64,000 bases of DNA from Agromyces mediolanus (lineage in GTDB: Bacteria > Actinomycetota > Actinomycetes > Actinomycetales > Microbacteriaceae): the NCBI RefSeq assembly GCF_023715325.1, contig NZ_JAMBNX010000001.1, positions 248,001 to 312,000 on the forward strand, in the 5' to 3' direction. The translations under genes and the position numbers were made by a program. Below the pieces are notes generated by a model that had not been told where the DNA came from, made no database searches, and was given only the letters and a program-made list of their open reading frames with translations. Of the stretch, positions 40,301 to 49,798 are shown in pieces. Numbering within the stretch: position 1 is the first letter of the stretch; every line of letters begins with the position of its first letter.

Positions 40301-43300
40301 GTGGTGACGGTCTCGATGCGCGTGATGTCGGCCGGGGACGGCTACATGTACCTGCTGCGCACCGTCGCGGCCGCAGACGGCGACCGCGCTCTTTCAACAC
40401 CACTGACCAGGTACTACGTGGAGGCGGGGACACCGCCGGGCCAGTGGCTCGGCTCTGGCGTCGCCGCGCTCGGCAAGGGGCAGCTCGCGGTCGGGGATCG
40501 GGTGTCGGAGGCCCAGCTCCAGCTCTTGGTCGGGATGGGGCGTGACCCGATCACCGGCGACCCGCTCGGGCATGCGTTCCCGGCCTACAAGTCGGTGCCG
40601 GAGCGGATCGAGGCTCGGATCGCCGACCTCGACCCGAGCCTGAGTCCGGGTGCCAAGGGCGAGGCGGTCGCGCGGATCGAGGTCGAGGAGACCGAACGTG
40701 GGAAGCGGCGGGCGGTGGCGGGGTTCGACTTCACCTTCTCGGTTCCGAAGTCGGCCTCGGCGTTGTGGGCGGTCGCGGATGCCGGGACGCAGGCGTTGAT
40801 TGGTGAGGCGCATCATGCGGCGGTTGCGGAGGTGGTTGCGTTCATGGAGCGGGAGGTTGCAGCCACCCGGTCGGGTGCAACTGCCGGTGACGGTGCGGTT
40901 GCGCAGGTCGATGTGACCGGGTTGGTGGCGACGGCGTTCGATCACTTCGATTCCCGCGCCGGCGACCCCCATCTGCACACGCACGTCGTCATCTCCAACA
41001 AGGTGCAGACCGCGTTCGACGGCAAGTGGCGGAGCTTGGATGGCCGTCCGATGCACGCCGCCGTGGTGGCGCTCTCGGAGCTGCACGAGGCGGTGTTCGC
41101 TGATCACATGACCCGCACTTTCGGCGTTGAGTGGGAGGCCCGCGATATGGGCCGGGACCGGAACCCGGCTTGGGCGATTAGCAGCGTGCCGGAGGAGTTG
41201 GTCCGGGAGTTCTCCACCCGTGCCAGGTACATCGACGCCGAGAAGGACCGGCTGATCGCCGAGTACGTCGCCCGGCATGGCCGCCAACCCTCCACGGCCA
41301 CGATCATCAAGCTCCGCGCCCAAGCCACCCTCGCCACACGCCCGGAGAAGGAGGTGCGGTCGATGGCTGACCTGACTGCCGAGTGGCGCACCCGCGCCAC
41401 CGGGGTACTCGGCCACGACGCCACCACCTGGGCACGTGGGGTGATGGACAACGACAAGCCGCTGCTGCTGCGAGCCGATGACGTGCCCTTGGACGCGATT
41501 GGCGAACTCGGCCAGACCGTGGTCGAGATGGTGGGCGAGAAGCGCTCCACTTGGCGCAGGTGGAACCTGATGGCCGAGGCGTCCCGGCAGACGATGGGCT
41601 GGCGCTTCGCCACCATGCACGACCGCGAAGCGGTCGTGGGGATGATCGCCGACGCCGCCGAGCAAGCCTCGCTGCGGTTGACGCCGCCCGACCTCGCCAC
41701 CAGCCCGGTCGCGTTCCGGCGGGCGGACGGCACCAGCGTGTTCCTGCCCAAGCACTCCACCGTGTTCTCCTCCGAGCTGCTGCTCGCGGCCGAGGACCGG
41801 CTACTCGACCGCTCTCGCACCCTGACCGCTCCCACCGTGCCGCTGGCGACGGTCGAGAACGTCATCACTAAGCCTGATCGTGAAGGGCGGATGCTCGGTG
41901 AGGATCAGGCCGACGCACTCATGAAGATCGCGGTCTCTGGCCGGATGCTCGATGTGCTGGTGGGCCCGGCGGGCGCCGGGAAGACCACTGCCATGAACGC
42001 GCTGCGCAGGGCGTGGGAGAAGGAACACGGCGCCGGGTCCGTGGTCGGGCTGGCACCGTCCGCCGTGGCGGCGCAGGTCCTCGCTGACGACCTGGGGATT
42101 GCGACGGAGAACACAGCGAAGTGGTGGCAGAACCACCTCGTCCACGGAACTGACTTCCAGGCGGGTCAGCTCGTCATTATCGATGAAGCCTCCCTCGCTG
42201 GAATCCTCTCGTTGGATCGCATCACCCAGCTCGCCGAACGAGCCGGCGCGAAGGTGTTGCTGGTCGGCGACTACGCCCAGCTCCAGTCGGTGGATGCTGG
42301 CGGCGCGTTCGGGCTCCTCGTCGGTGACCGGGATGATGTACCCGAGCTGGTCGACGTGCACCGGTTCATCCACGAGTGGGAGAAGTCCGCGTCCCTCGCC
42401 CTGCGGCACGGCCGTACGCAGGTGATCGACACCTACCTCGACCATGACCGCATCCGCGACGGCGACGGCGACGCGATGACCGATGCCGCCTACACCGCGT
42501 GGCGCGCGGACCGGAACCAAGGTTTGGTGTCGGTGCTGGTCGCCGAGACCCGCGAGGACGTGACCGGCCTCAACACCCGCGCCCGCGCCGATCTGATTCT
42601 CGACGGCGCGTTGAAGCCTGGTCGGGAGGTCGAGCTGAACGACGGGACCACGGCGGGGGCTGGGGACACGATCATCACCCGCCGTAACGACCGCCGACTG
42701 CGCAACGGCAAGGACTGGGTGCGCAACGGTGACACGTGGACCATCACCGGCGTCCGTGACGACGGCTCGGTCACGATCCGCAAGGCCGGCCGCAGGTTCG
42801 GCGGCTCCATCGTCCTGCCCGCCGCCTATGTGGCCGATCACGTCGATCTGGGTTATGCGGTCACGGCGCACAGGGCGCAAGGCGTCACTGTCGACACCGC
42901 GCATGTGCTGGTGGAGCCGACCACGACGAGGGAGAACTTCTACGTCGCGATGACCCGCGGCAAGCAGGCCAACAACGCCTACGTGATCCTCGACCGGGCC
43001 GACGAGCACGCCGAGCCACATCCGGGCGACAACCCCGACGCCACTGGCCGATCCGTCCTGTTCGGGGTGCTTCAACACACCGGTGCTGAGCTGTCCGCGC
43101 ACGAGACCATCACCGCAGAACAGGAGCACTGGGGCTCGATCGCCCAGCTCGCCGCCGAGTACGAGACGATTGCTGCCGCAGCCCAACGAGACCGCTGGGC
43201 CACCCTCATCCGTGCCTCTGGTCTGACTGCCGAGCAAGCCGACACCGCGATCGAGTCCGAGGCGTTCGGGGCACTCACCTCCGAGCTCCGCCGAGCCGAG

Positions 43301-43855
43301 GCCAACCACCACAACCTCGACACCTTGTTCCCTCGGCTGGTCGCGGCGCGCGGGTTTGCCGATGCCGACGACATCGCCTCCGTCCTGCACTACCGAGTGG
43401 CTCGTGCCACTGCCCGCCCGGCTGGCTCGGGTCGCACCCGTAAGGCACCACGAATGATCGCAGGGCTGATCCCATCCGCGGACGGCCCGATGACCGACGA
43501 TATGCGCCAGGCGCTTGATGAGCGGCGCGAGCTGATCGAAGCCCGTGCCGACGCGGTGCTCGACACCGCACGCCAGGCTGGCGAGCCCTGGACGGAACCG
43601 CTCGGTGAGCCACCCCGTGATCCGCGCAAGGAAGCGGCGTGGCGACGGCACGCCCAAACCGTCGCGGCCTACCGCGACCGGTACGGCATCACCGATGACT
43701 CGCCCCTCGGCCCGGAACCGGAGAACGCGGCGCAGAAGATCGACGCGGCTCGCGCAAGAAGCGCACTCGCACGGGTAAATGAAGCCGCCCGCCGATCCGC
43801 GGCCGTCACCGAGCGTCGCTCGATCGAGCGAATTTCTCCCGGGCGGAGCCTGTGA
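40301..43855 (+). CDS. MobF-type relaxase-helicase (TraA/TrwC-like)
   Basis: 1184-residue conjugative relaxase. The N-terminal relaxase domain has a Tyr pair in LTRYYVEAG (about residue 37) for nicking and the His metal site in DSRAGDPHLHTHVVI (~222-230). A RecD-like helicase follows, with VLVGPAGAGKTTAMNA (~555), LVIIDEASLAG (~625) and late GYAVTAHRAQGVTVD with YVAMTRGK. It nicks oriT, leads the strand into the recipient and unwinds it. GTG 40301 or 40304 follows GAAAGG. It stands apart from the secretion operon and is oriented away from the IS-broken methyltransferase. The tail (~1090-1184) is Arg/Ala-rich. Confidence 0.94.
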   Translation: MVTVSMRVMSAGDGYMYLLRTVAAADGDRALSTPLTRYYVEAGTPPGQWLGSGVAALGKGQLAVGDRVSEAQLQLLVGMGRDPITGDPLGHAFPAYKSVPERIEARIADLDPSLSPGAKGEAVARIEVEETERGKRRAVAGFDFTFSVPKSASALWAVADAGTQALIGEAHHAAVAEVVAFMEREVAATRSGATAGDGAVAQVDVTGLVATAFDHFDSRAGDPHLHTHVVISNKVQTAFDGKWRSLDGRPMHAAVVALSELHEAVFADHMTRTFGVEWEARDMGRDRNPAWAISSVPEELVREFSTRARYIDAEKDRLIAEYVARHGRQPSTATIIKLRAQATLATRPEKEVRSMADLTAEWRTRATGVLGHDATTWARGVMDNDKPLLLRADDVPLDAIGELGQTVVEMVGEKRSTWRRWNLMAEASRQTMGWRFATMHDREAVVGMIADAAEQASLRLTPPDLATSPVAFRRADGTSVFLPKHSTVFSSELLLAAEDRLLDRSRTLTAPTVPLATVENVITKPDREGRMLGEDQADALMKIAVSGRMLDVLVGPAGAGKTTAMNALRRAWEKEHGAGSVVGLAPSAVAAQVLADDLGIATENTAKWWQNHLVHGTDFQAGQLVIIDEASLAGILSLDRITQLAERAGAKVLLVGDYAQLQSVDAGGAFGLLVGDRDDVPELVDVHRFIHEWEKSASLALRHGRTQVIDTYLDHDRIRDGDGDAMTDAAYTAWRADRNQGLVSVLVAETREDVTGLNTRARADLILDGALKPGREVELNDGTTAGAGDTIITRRNDRRLRNGKDWVRNGDTWTITGVRDDGSVTIRKAGRRFGGSIVLPAAYVADHVDLGYAVTAHRAQGVTVDTAHVLVEPTTTRENFYVAMTRGKQANNAYVILDRADEHAEPHPGDNPDATGRSVLFGVLQHTGAELSAHETITAEQEHWGSIAQLAAEYETIAAAAQRDRWATLIRASGLTAEQADTAIESEAFGALTSELRRAEANHHNLDTLFPRLVAARGFADADDIASVLHYRVARATARPAGSGRTRKAPRMIAGLIPSADGPMTDDMRQALDERRELIEARADAVLDTARQAGEPWTEPLGEPPRDPRKEAAWRRHAQTVAAYRDRYGITDDSPLGPEPENAAQKIDAARARSALARVNEAARRSAAVTERRSIERISPGRSL

Positions 43856-43899
43856 TCTGAGCCCGAGGGAATGTCGGTGCGGCAGCGTAGAATAGTTAC

Positions 43900-45006
43900 A
43901 TGGGTGTAGTTCCTGCAAGTTCGACCGATCCCGGAGGCGAGACGCCGACCGGACAGGCCGACGCGCCCGGACGGCAGGACCCTCCATCCACGACGATCGA
44001 GTCAAGCACCCCATCCGTCGATCGTTTCCAGATTCTCGCCCTCGATGGCGGGGGAGCCAAGGCACTGTTCACCGCTCACGTGCTGGCGCGGCTGGAACAG
44101 GACCTCGACGTCAGCATCAAGGACTCGTTCGACTTGATCGCTGGCACGTCGGCGGGTGGGATCGTCGCGCTTGGGCTGGGTGCCGGTCTCGCCCCGAGCG
44201 AGATCGTGGGGCACTACGAAGAACTGGTCGAGGCGGTCTTCCCGGCCGTGCGCCGGCGACTGTGGCGGCGGCCTCGCCAACTCACTGCACCCATCTACGA
44301 CGGCGATGCGCTGCGCACTGCCTTGACGAAAGTGCTCGGCCAAAGGCTGCTGGGAGACAGCGCGAAGCGGTTGGTCATCCCGGCGTGGGACGTGCAACGA
44401 GGCTCCGTGCATATCTTCAAGACGCCCCACCACACACGGCTCGCCCGAGACTGGCGCATCCCGATGGTGGACATCGCGATGGCGACCTCGGCGGCGCCGC
44501 TCTACTTCCCTGCCGCGCGTGTCGATGGACACCGCCTCATTGACGGCGGCGTGTGGGCGAACAACCCTTCCGTCGTCGCGATTGCCGAGGCCGTGAGCAT
44601 GCTCGACGTACCGCTCGCCTCGATCAGGGTGCTCAACGTCGGCACCATCGACCAGCTCACGAACCACCCCAAGCGCCTCGACCGCGGCGGGCTGTTCAAC
44701 TGGGCGAAGCCGATCGCGCCACTGATCCTCACAGCCGGCAGCCGTGGCGGACAGGGCATCGCTGAACATCTGATCGGCAAGGCCGCTTTCACCAGGTTCG
44801 ATGCTCTCGTGCCGAGCGGACTGTACGCACTCGACTCGGCAGACCCGAGCGATGTCGCCGGCCTCGCCGCGTCCGTGAGCCGCGAGCTCAGCCCTATCTA
44901 CACCGCGCGGTTCGCAGATCATCGCGCGGCGGACTACACACCGTTGATCGGAGACCGACACCGCGGCGACCCGACCAGCACGTCGACCACGGAGGTCTCC
45001 CGATGA
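43900..45006 (+). CDS. capV: CBASS effector: CapV-like patatin phospholipase
   Basis: 368-residue patatin-like phospholipase. After a ~40-residue flexible N-terminus come the oxyanion motif LALDGGGAKALFTAHV (~47), the nucleophile AGTSAGGIVAL (~84) and the catalytic LIDGGVWANNP (~210). In CBASS the enzyme is switched on by the cyclic nucleotide from the CD-NTase next door and destroys the cell membrane of infected cells. ATG 43900 is 44 bp after the relaxase stop, and a TAGAAT box lies just upstream. The stop overlaps the CD-NTase start by 4 bp. Confidence 0.93.
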   Translation: MGVVPASSTDPGGETPTGQADAPGRQDPPSTTIESSTPSVDRFQILALDGGGAKALFTAHVLARLEQDLDVSIKDSFDLIAGTSAGGIVALGLGAGLAPSEIVGHYEELVEAVFPAVRRRLWRRPRQLTAPIYDGDALRTALTKVLGQRLLGDSAKRLVIPAWDVQRGSVHIFKTPHHTRLARDWRIPMVDIAMATSAAPLYFPAARVDGHRLIDGGVWANNPSVVAIAEAVSMLDVPLASIRVLNVGTIDQLTNHPKRLDRGGLFNWAKPIAPLILTAGSRGGQGIAEHLIGKAAFTRFDALVPSGLYALDSADPSDVAGLAASVSRELSPIYTARFADHRAADYTPLIGDRHRGDPTSTSTTEVSR

Positions 45007-45998
45007 AGCTCACTGACTACTTCAACGTCTTGCTCAAGGACACCGTCAACCTCGGCCAGGTGAAGCTCGACTCGCTCGACTCTCGCGTCGAGGCGGTCTA
45101 CAAGGCGTTGAAGGCCGACGAGCAGATCGGGCACCTGATCCTCGGCAAGACGCCCCAGGGCTCGTGGGCGCACAAGACCATCATCAATCCGGTGGGCAGC
45201 AACGAGTTCGACGCGGACTTCATGCTCGACATGAGCGAGAACGCGGACTGGGCCGACGATCCCAAGAAGTACATCGAGGAGGTCTACGCGGCTCTGCACC
45301 GGCACAGCACCTACGGAAACATGCCGCACTCACGCAAGTGCCGTTGCGTCCGAGTTGTCTACGCGAACTCCATGCACCTGGACATCGTTCCGCACCTCAA
45401 CCTCGCCGATGGACGCGAAGTCATCGTCAATCGCGACGACAACGACTGGGAGCAGACCGACCCCCAGGGGTTCACGGACTGGATGAGGGACAAGGACGCG
45501 CTCGCGAAGGGCAACCTCCGCAAGGTCATCCGGCTGATGAAGTACCTGCGTGACCACAAGAACTCCTTCACCGGGACCCGGTCGATCCTCCTGACGACAC
45601 TGCTCGGTGAGCAGGTCACCGAGTTGCGCACGCTGCTTGACCCCGGCTACTACAGCGACGTCCCCACGACTCTCCTGCACCTCGTAAAGGACCTCGACGC
45701 CTGGCTCCAGGCGCGCCCGATCAAGCCCTCCATTCCGGACCCGTCCGGGTCCGGGGTCACCTTCGACCATCGGTGGGAGCAGTCGACCTACAGCTACTTC
45801 CGGGACCGTATTCATGTTCACGCCGCCGAGATCGAGGAGGCTTACGAGGAGGAGAACAAGGAGCGCAGCATCGAGCTGTGGCAGGGCATCTTCGGTGACG
45901 GCTTCAAGGCCCCGGCCACCTCGTCCAGCAGCGCGAAGTTCCCGGCAGCAGCTCCCGCGGCCGCTTCCACCGTGGGGCGGTCTGGCCGCGCGGGATGA
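45003..45998 (+). CDS. CBASS CD-NTase (cGAS/DncV-like)
   Basis: 331-residue nucleotidyltransferase that makes a cyclic di- or trinucleotide on phage infection. The nucleotidyltransferase motif is GSWAHKTIINPVGSNEFDADFMLD (GS plus the D-x-D pair, ~52-72), with the third acidic residue in MHLDIVPHLN (~125). The C-terminus is a long helix and a disordered Ala/Ser-rich tail ending GRAG; Cap2 enzymes attach this kind of tail to cell targets. It is coupled to capV before (ATGA) and cap2 after (4-bp overlap). The product nucleotide cannot be predicted safely. Confidence 0.9.
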   Translation: MKLTDYFNVLLKDTVNLGQVKLDSLDSRVEAVYKALKADEQIGHLILGKTPQGSWAHKTIINPVGSNEFDADFMLDMSENADWADDPKKYIEEVYAALHRHSTYGNMPHSRKCRCVRVVYANSMHLDIVPHLNLADGREVIVNRDDNDWEQTDPQGFTDWMRDKDALAKGNLRKVIRLMKYLRDHKNSFTGTRSILLTTLLGEQVTELRTLLDPGYYSDVPTTLLHLVKDLDAWLQARPIKPSIPDPSGSGVTFDHRWEQSTYSYFRDRIHVHAAEIEEAYEEENKERSIELWQGIFGDGFKAPATSSSSAKFPAAAPAAASTVGRSGRAG

Positions 45999-47749
45999 GC
46001 CGCCGCAACCGGGCCACGCTGTCGGCTTGGCAGAAGCACCTCTTCGATGAGCTGAGGTCACTCGCCAGGGAGCACCCCAGCGACGTGCGGATAGTCGAGC
46101 AGCCTCGGCTCGACTCTGACGGCGACGCCACCCTCCGACTTCGGCTCCACACCGCAGATATCCTTCATCGCCCCGGTGGGCTGGGACTTGGAGACGACGA
46201 GGAGTTCATCGTCAAGATTCGCCCCTCGCTGTTCGCACCCCCGAGCGCCGAGGTTGACCACACACGCTTCCTCGGTTTCCCGCACGTCCTCCAAGGGCAG
46301 CGGCTCTGCATCTATCTCGACCCCTCCCGCGAGTGGCGCCCTTCCGCCGGGATGGCCGGATTTCTCAGCCGACTGTGGGACTGGCTCACCGATGCTGCCG
46401 GCGGAGCGTTCGATCCCTCGACCGCGATGTACCACGCTGTCGGAGGAGTGCTCCACCACGCCGATGACACACCCACCATCGTCGTCCGCGAACCTGGGCC
46501 GCCGAAGCGGCAGCAGATCGCTCGGCTCGTCGCCCGCTCACCGCACCGCTACGACCTCACCTACTCGACCGACCGCGACGGACACCGCACACCCGTCTTT
46601 GTCCTCGCGAGGGACCTCCCGTTCGGTGCGGCATCCACCTTCGCGCTATTCCTGACGCTCTTGGACGACCCGCATCTTGACCGCGCCGAAGGACGACCGC
46701 CAGAGGTCTCACCGCAATCGCCCGCTTTCCTTACCTCGCTCCTCGCCAGCGCTCTACGAAACCCTGACGGCACCGAGCAGTACTTCGTGCTCGCCGTTCC
46801 GCACCCCGCAGGTGGACCGCACCATCTTCTCGGCGGACGCCTTCCCGCAACTACCGCCGACGCCCTGCGACGCCTCGCCAAGAAGCACGGCACAGCGGTC
46901 AACCTCGACCCCGCGATCATCAACGCCGACATCCCCATCGAATGGTGCAACATGTCCGACGAACGGCAAGAGGTCACAACCCGACGCGACGACAACCGTC
47001 CCGTCAACGGCTTCCAAGGACGAGCCGTCCACATCTGGGGCTGCGGCGGCCTGGGCTCATGGCTCGCCGAGTTCATCGCACGCGCCGGAGCCAGCGCCAT
47101 CACCGTCTGCGACCCCGGCACCATCACCGGCGGACTTCTCGTGCGACAGAACTACACCGAGGCCGACATCGGCCAGACCAAGGCCGATGCCCTCGCCACA
47201 CGCCTCCGCGCGATCCGCGACGACCTGACCGTGACCGTCGCAGAAGGAAGCGTCCCCGACCCAGCCGTCTCACTCTCCGCGGACCTCATCATCGACGCCA
47301 CCGTCAGCCACAGCATCACCACCTACCTCGACACCCTCGCCGGCGAAGACCGCACGGCACTCATCGCCCAGGTCGCCACCGACGCCAGGACAGGATCGCT
47401 CGGTATCGCCAACATCTGCGCGCCCGGTGACACCTGTACGCCGTCTGAGCTTGACGACCAGGCAGGCCGCTCGGTATTGGCCGATGGTGGATTAGAGCTG
47501 TACCACCGGCTCTGGGAGGACGCAGCCGAAGGCGACGAACTGACTCCCACGAGGGGATGCTCCGTACCCACGTTCCATGGCTCGGCCGCGGACCTCGCTG
47601 CTGTCGCCGCGACACTCGTCAACATGATCGGCCTGCACCTCCAACAGGCAGGGGCACCTGTTTCAGGGACCCACCTCATCGCCCTGCCACACGCACCAGC
47701 CGGCCCACGGCATCACTTCCTTCCCGCGGCGTCGGACACTCGCGGATGA
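45995..47749 (+). CDS. cap2: CBASS Cap2-like E2-E1 fusion
   Basis: 584-residue ubiquitin-transfer-like enzyme. The N-terminal ~170 residues form an E2-like domain (HVLQGQRLCIYLDPSREW with the candidate catalytic Cys ~104, then FLSRLWDWLTDAAGG). After a linker, an E1 adenylation domain begins at VHIWGCGGLGSWLAEFIARAG (~345) with RQNYTEADIGQTKA and LIIDATVSHS. The E1 cysteine is probably in TRGCSVPTFHGSAAD (~520). Cap2 primes the CD-NTase by joining its C-terminus to other molecules. No Cap3 (JAB) deconjugase follows. ATG 45995 overlaps the CD-NTase stop. Confidence 0.9.
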   Translation: MSRRNRATLSAWQKHLFDELRSLAREHPSDVRIVEQPRLDSDGDATLRLRLHTADILHRPGGLGLGDDEEFIVKIRPSLFAPPSAEVDHTRFLGFPHVLQGQRLCIYLDPSREWRPSAGMAGFLSRLWDWLTDAAGGAFDPSTAMYHAVGGVLHHADDTPTIVVREPGPPKRQQIARLVARSPHRYDLTYSTDRDGHRTPVFVLARDLPFGAASTFALFLTLLDDPHLDRAEGRPPEVSPQSPAFLTSLLASALRNPDGTEQYFVLAVPHPAGGPHHLLGGRLPATTADALRRLAKKHGTAVNLDPAIINADIPIEWCNMSDERQEVTTRRDDNRPVNGFQGRAVHIWGCGGLGSWLAEFIARAGASAITVCDPGTITGGLLVRQNYTEADIGQTKADALATRLRAIRDDLTVTVAEGSVPDPAVSLSADLIIDATVSHSITTYLDTLAGEDRTALIAQVATDARTGSLGIANICAPGDTCTPSELDDQAGRSVLADGGLELYHRLWEDAAEGDELTPTRGCSVPTFHGSAADLAAVAATLVNMIGLHLQQAGAPVSGTHLIALPHAPAGPRHHFLPAASDTRG

Positions 47750-47903
47750 GATAGCACGGGTTTACGTCTGTCCGGGCTTGGGCGTAAAGTTGGGGGCCGA
47801 GGCAGGTTCTCCTCGATTGCGGGTCCTTCGGGACGGCCCAGCTTGGGCGCTCATACACGTACTGCCTCCTCGACGGAGAGACACGTGTGACGAGAGGCCC
47901 GCC

Positions 47904-48284
47904 ATGATCCGCCTTATCTGGACGCTCAGCGCCCGCACCCGCTACTACCTGCGCCGCTACATGCCCACCAACCGGCTGCTCGACGCGATCCGACGCCGAC
48001 GCAACTTTAAGTGGGGCATCCCCGCGACGCTCCTCGCGGTGCCCTACCTGCTGATCGCGAGCATCTGCACCAACGCCCTCGACCAGGGGGCACCAGGCTG
48101 GTTGCATCTGGTCGTGTTGTGGGCGGTGTGGAACGCGATGAAGTTCATCGTCATGGGACCGGTCAGCCTGATCCTCCTGATCCGCGCCCGGACCCAGGAA
48201 GCCATTGCCCGGCACCGCGACCGGCAGGGCACCCGCGACCGCTCGGAGTCCCAGGTGCCTATGACCGTAGGGGCGGCCCGATGA
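47904..48284 (+). CDS. Small ICE membrane protein, two helices
   Basis: 126-residue protein: basic N-terminus (TRYYLRRYMPTNRLLDAIRRRRN), two hydrophobic segments (about residues 40-58 and 68-95, IPATLLAVPYLLIASIC and LHLVVLWAVWNAMKFIVMG), then a basic tail. Related small proteins occur in other actinobacterial elements and are sometimes misnamed sulfate permease; there is no support for that function. ATG 47904 (MIRLIWTLS) is preferred over the open frame from 47778. Its stop overlaps the recombinase remnant that follows. Confidence 0.7.
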   Translation: MIRLIWTLSARTRYYLRRYMPTNRLLDAIRRRRNFKWGIPATLLAVPYLLIASICTNALDQGAPGWLHLVVLWAVWNAMKFIVMGPVSLILLIRARTQEAIARHRDRQGTRDRSESQVPMTVGAAR

Positions 48285-48665
48285 ACGCCCCCACCTACAC
48301 CTACGCCGCTCGCCTACCTCCGAGGCGCACGAGCGGCAGCAGACCGCTTGTCTGGCGCTGCCCGCGACCTCGACCTTGATGTCACTCGCAGATACAGCGA
48401 TGAAGCCGGCGATCGCTCGGAGCTGACATGACTGCTCGCTGACTCTGCAACCGGCAAGTTCTCAGCCCTGATGATCGCGCGGCTGGACCGTCTCGGGCGG
48501 ACGATCCCCGTTGCCCCCCACGTCCTGGCAGACCTCGACACTGCTGGTGTGTGCGTCTGTGCGGTCGATCGTGGCACGTACGCCCTCACTGACCGGATGA
48601 CGTTGGCAGACATCTTGACCGCCACGATCCGACCGTGCACGTGCGGAAGGCACCTCACGCGCTGA
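48282..48665 (+). pseudogene. Serine-recombinase-like gene, degenerate
   Basis: ATG 48282 begins MNAPTYTYAA, but the frame shifts within ~15 codons. The recombinase-like frame then gives GAARDLDLDVTRRYSDEAGD, an in-frame TGA at about 48428, and FSALMIARLDRLGRTIPVAP with HVLADLDTAGVCVCAVDRG to TGA at 48665. The block around MIARLDRLGRT is the conserved helix of resolvase catalytic domains. One frameshift and one stop make it a pseudogene. It is unrelated in position to the element's main recombinase at 2515-4356. Confidence 0.75.
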
Positions 48666-48832
48666 CCCTGAGCACGGCGTGGACTCGGCCGAATCGCGGC
48701 GCCAGTCCCGGCCAGTGCGCTTGGCGGCCTGCTGGCTGACCCGAGTGGTCGGCATGCGGGGGATCAGCGATGCTCTGACGGTCCTGGCCCGTAGACTTGG
48801 GACAACACGCGGCGTACGGCGGGAGGTGAGTG

Positions 48833-49798
48833 GTGGCCGGATCAGGAGAGCACTTCAAGGCGCTCGTACGAAGCCACGGGAGCGGCGACGACGAGGCGTT
48901 CTACTCAGTCGCGCTACAGGTTGCCGCTCAGGCGGCTCGGCAGGGGCACCACCATCTCGCGGCTGACCTCAAAGCCGCAGTTGATCACTCACGTGTCGAG
49001 CGGCCGAAAAAGGTCACCTCAATCGCTCAACCGCGAGGCGATCTTTCAGAACTCGTTATCGCCTCTCACCCAGCCGTTGGCTTGAAAGACTTGGTCCTGC
49101 CGGATGAGCTGGCCGCGCAGGTGCGACGTGTCCTCAGCGAACAGCGCCAACGCAAGCAGCTTCTGGATCACGGCTTTGAGCCTGCGCATCGCCTCCTGTT
49201 CGAGGGGCCGCCTGGTACGGGCAAGACGATGACCGCGGCAGTCCTGGCTCACGAGCTCTCTCTGCCCTTGCTGACGATCAGGCTCGACAGCCTGCTGAGC
49301 AAGTTCATGGGCGAGACCGCCAGTAAGCTGCGCGTCATCTTCGATGCAGTGGGCGCGCAGCGCGGGGTGTACCTGTTCGATGAGTTCGACGCGCTCGGTG
49401 GCGACCGAGCAGGAAACGACGTCGGTGAGGCCCGACGCATCCTGAACTCCTTCCTGGTGTTCCTGGAGAACAGTTCTCCCGAGAGCATCGTCATCGCTGC
49501 CACCAACCACCGGTCGATTCTGGACAAGGCCCTGTTCCGACGTTTCGACATGGTTCTCAACTACTCACTGCCGGACGCGAAACAGGCCGCCGCCGTGATG
49601 CGCGGCAGGCTCGGGTCTCTCGCCAAGGGCGTCCGTTGGGCCGCACTGGCAGAGCACATGGCAGGGCTCTCCCATGCGGACCTCGTAAGGGCTGCGGAGT
49701 CTGCCGCCAAGAGCGTCATCCTCGCTGGCGGAACACGAGTGAGTGCCGACGACATTCGACAGTCGCTCAAATCGCGGCAGGCGGCGAGCCTTGGCTGA
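48833..49798 (+). CDS. ietA: AAA ATPase of an IetAS-like pair
   Basis: 321-residue AAA+ ATPase. A ~75-residue N-terminal helical region is followed by LLFEGPPGTGKTMTAAVLAHEL (Walker A, ~124), YLFDEFDALGGDR (Walker B, ~182), IVIAATNHRSILDKALFRRFD (sensor 1 and arginine finger) and a C-terminal lid. It is paired with a subtilisin-like protease, the arrangement of IetAS, known from plasmid incompatibility and anti-phage defence. GTG 48833 has GGGAGG six bases upstream; GTG 48830 is the alternative. It overlaps the protease start. Confidence 0.88.
   Translation: MAGSGEHFKALVRSHGSGDDEAFYSVALQVAAQAARQGHHHLAADLKAAVDHSRVERPKKVTSIAQPRGDLSELVIASHPAVGLKDLVLPDELAAQVRRVLSEQRQRKQLLDHGFEPAHRLLFEGPPGTGKTMTAAVLAHELSLPLLTIRLDSLLSKFMGETASKLRVIFDAVGAQRGVYLFDEFDALGGDRAGNDVGEARRILNSFLVFLENSSPESIVIAATNHRSILDKALFRRFDMVLNYSLPDAKQAAAVMRGRLGSLAKGVRWAALAEHMAGLSHADLVRAAESAAKSVILAGGTRVSADDIRQSLKSRQAASLG

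Noticed and set aside
41801-44065. 754-residue open frame on the minus strand
   Set aside because: Antisense to the relaxase, which carries Tyr, His and Walker motifs.
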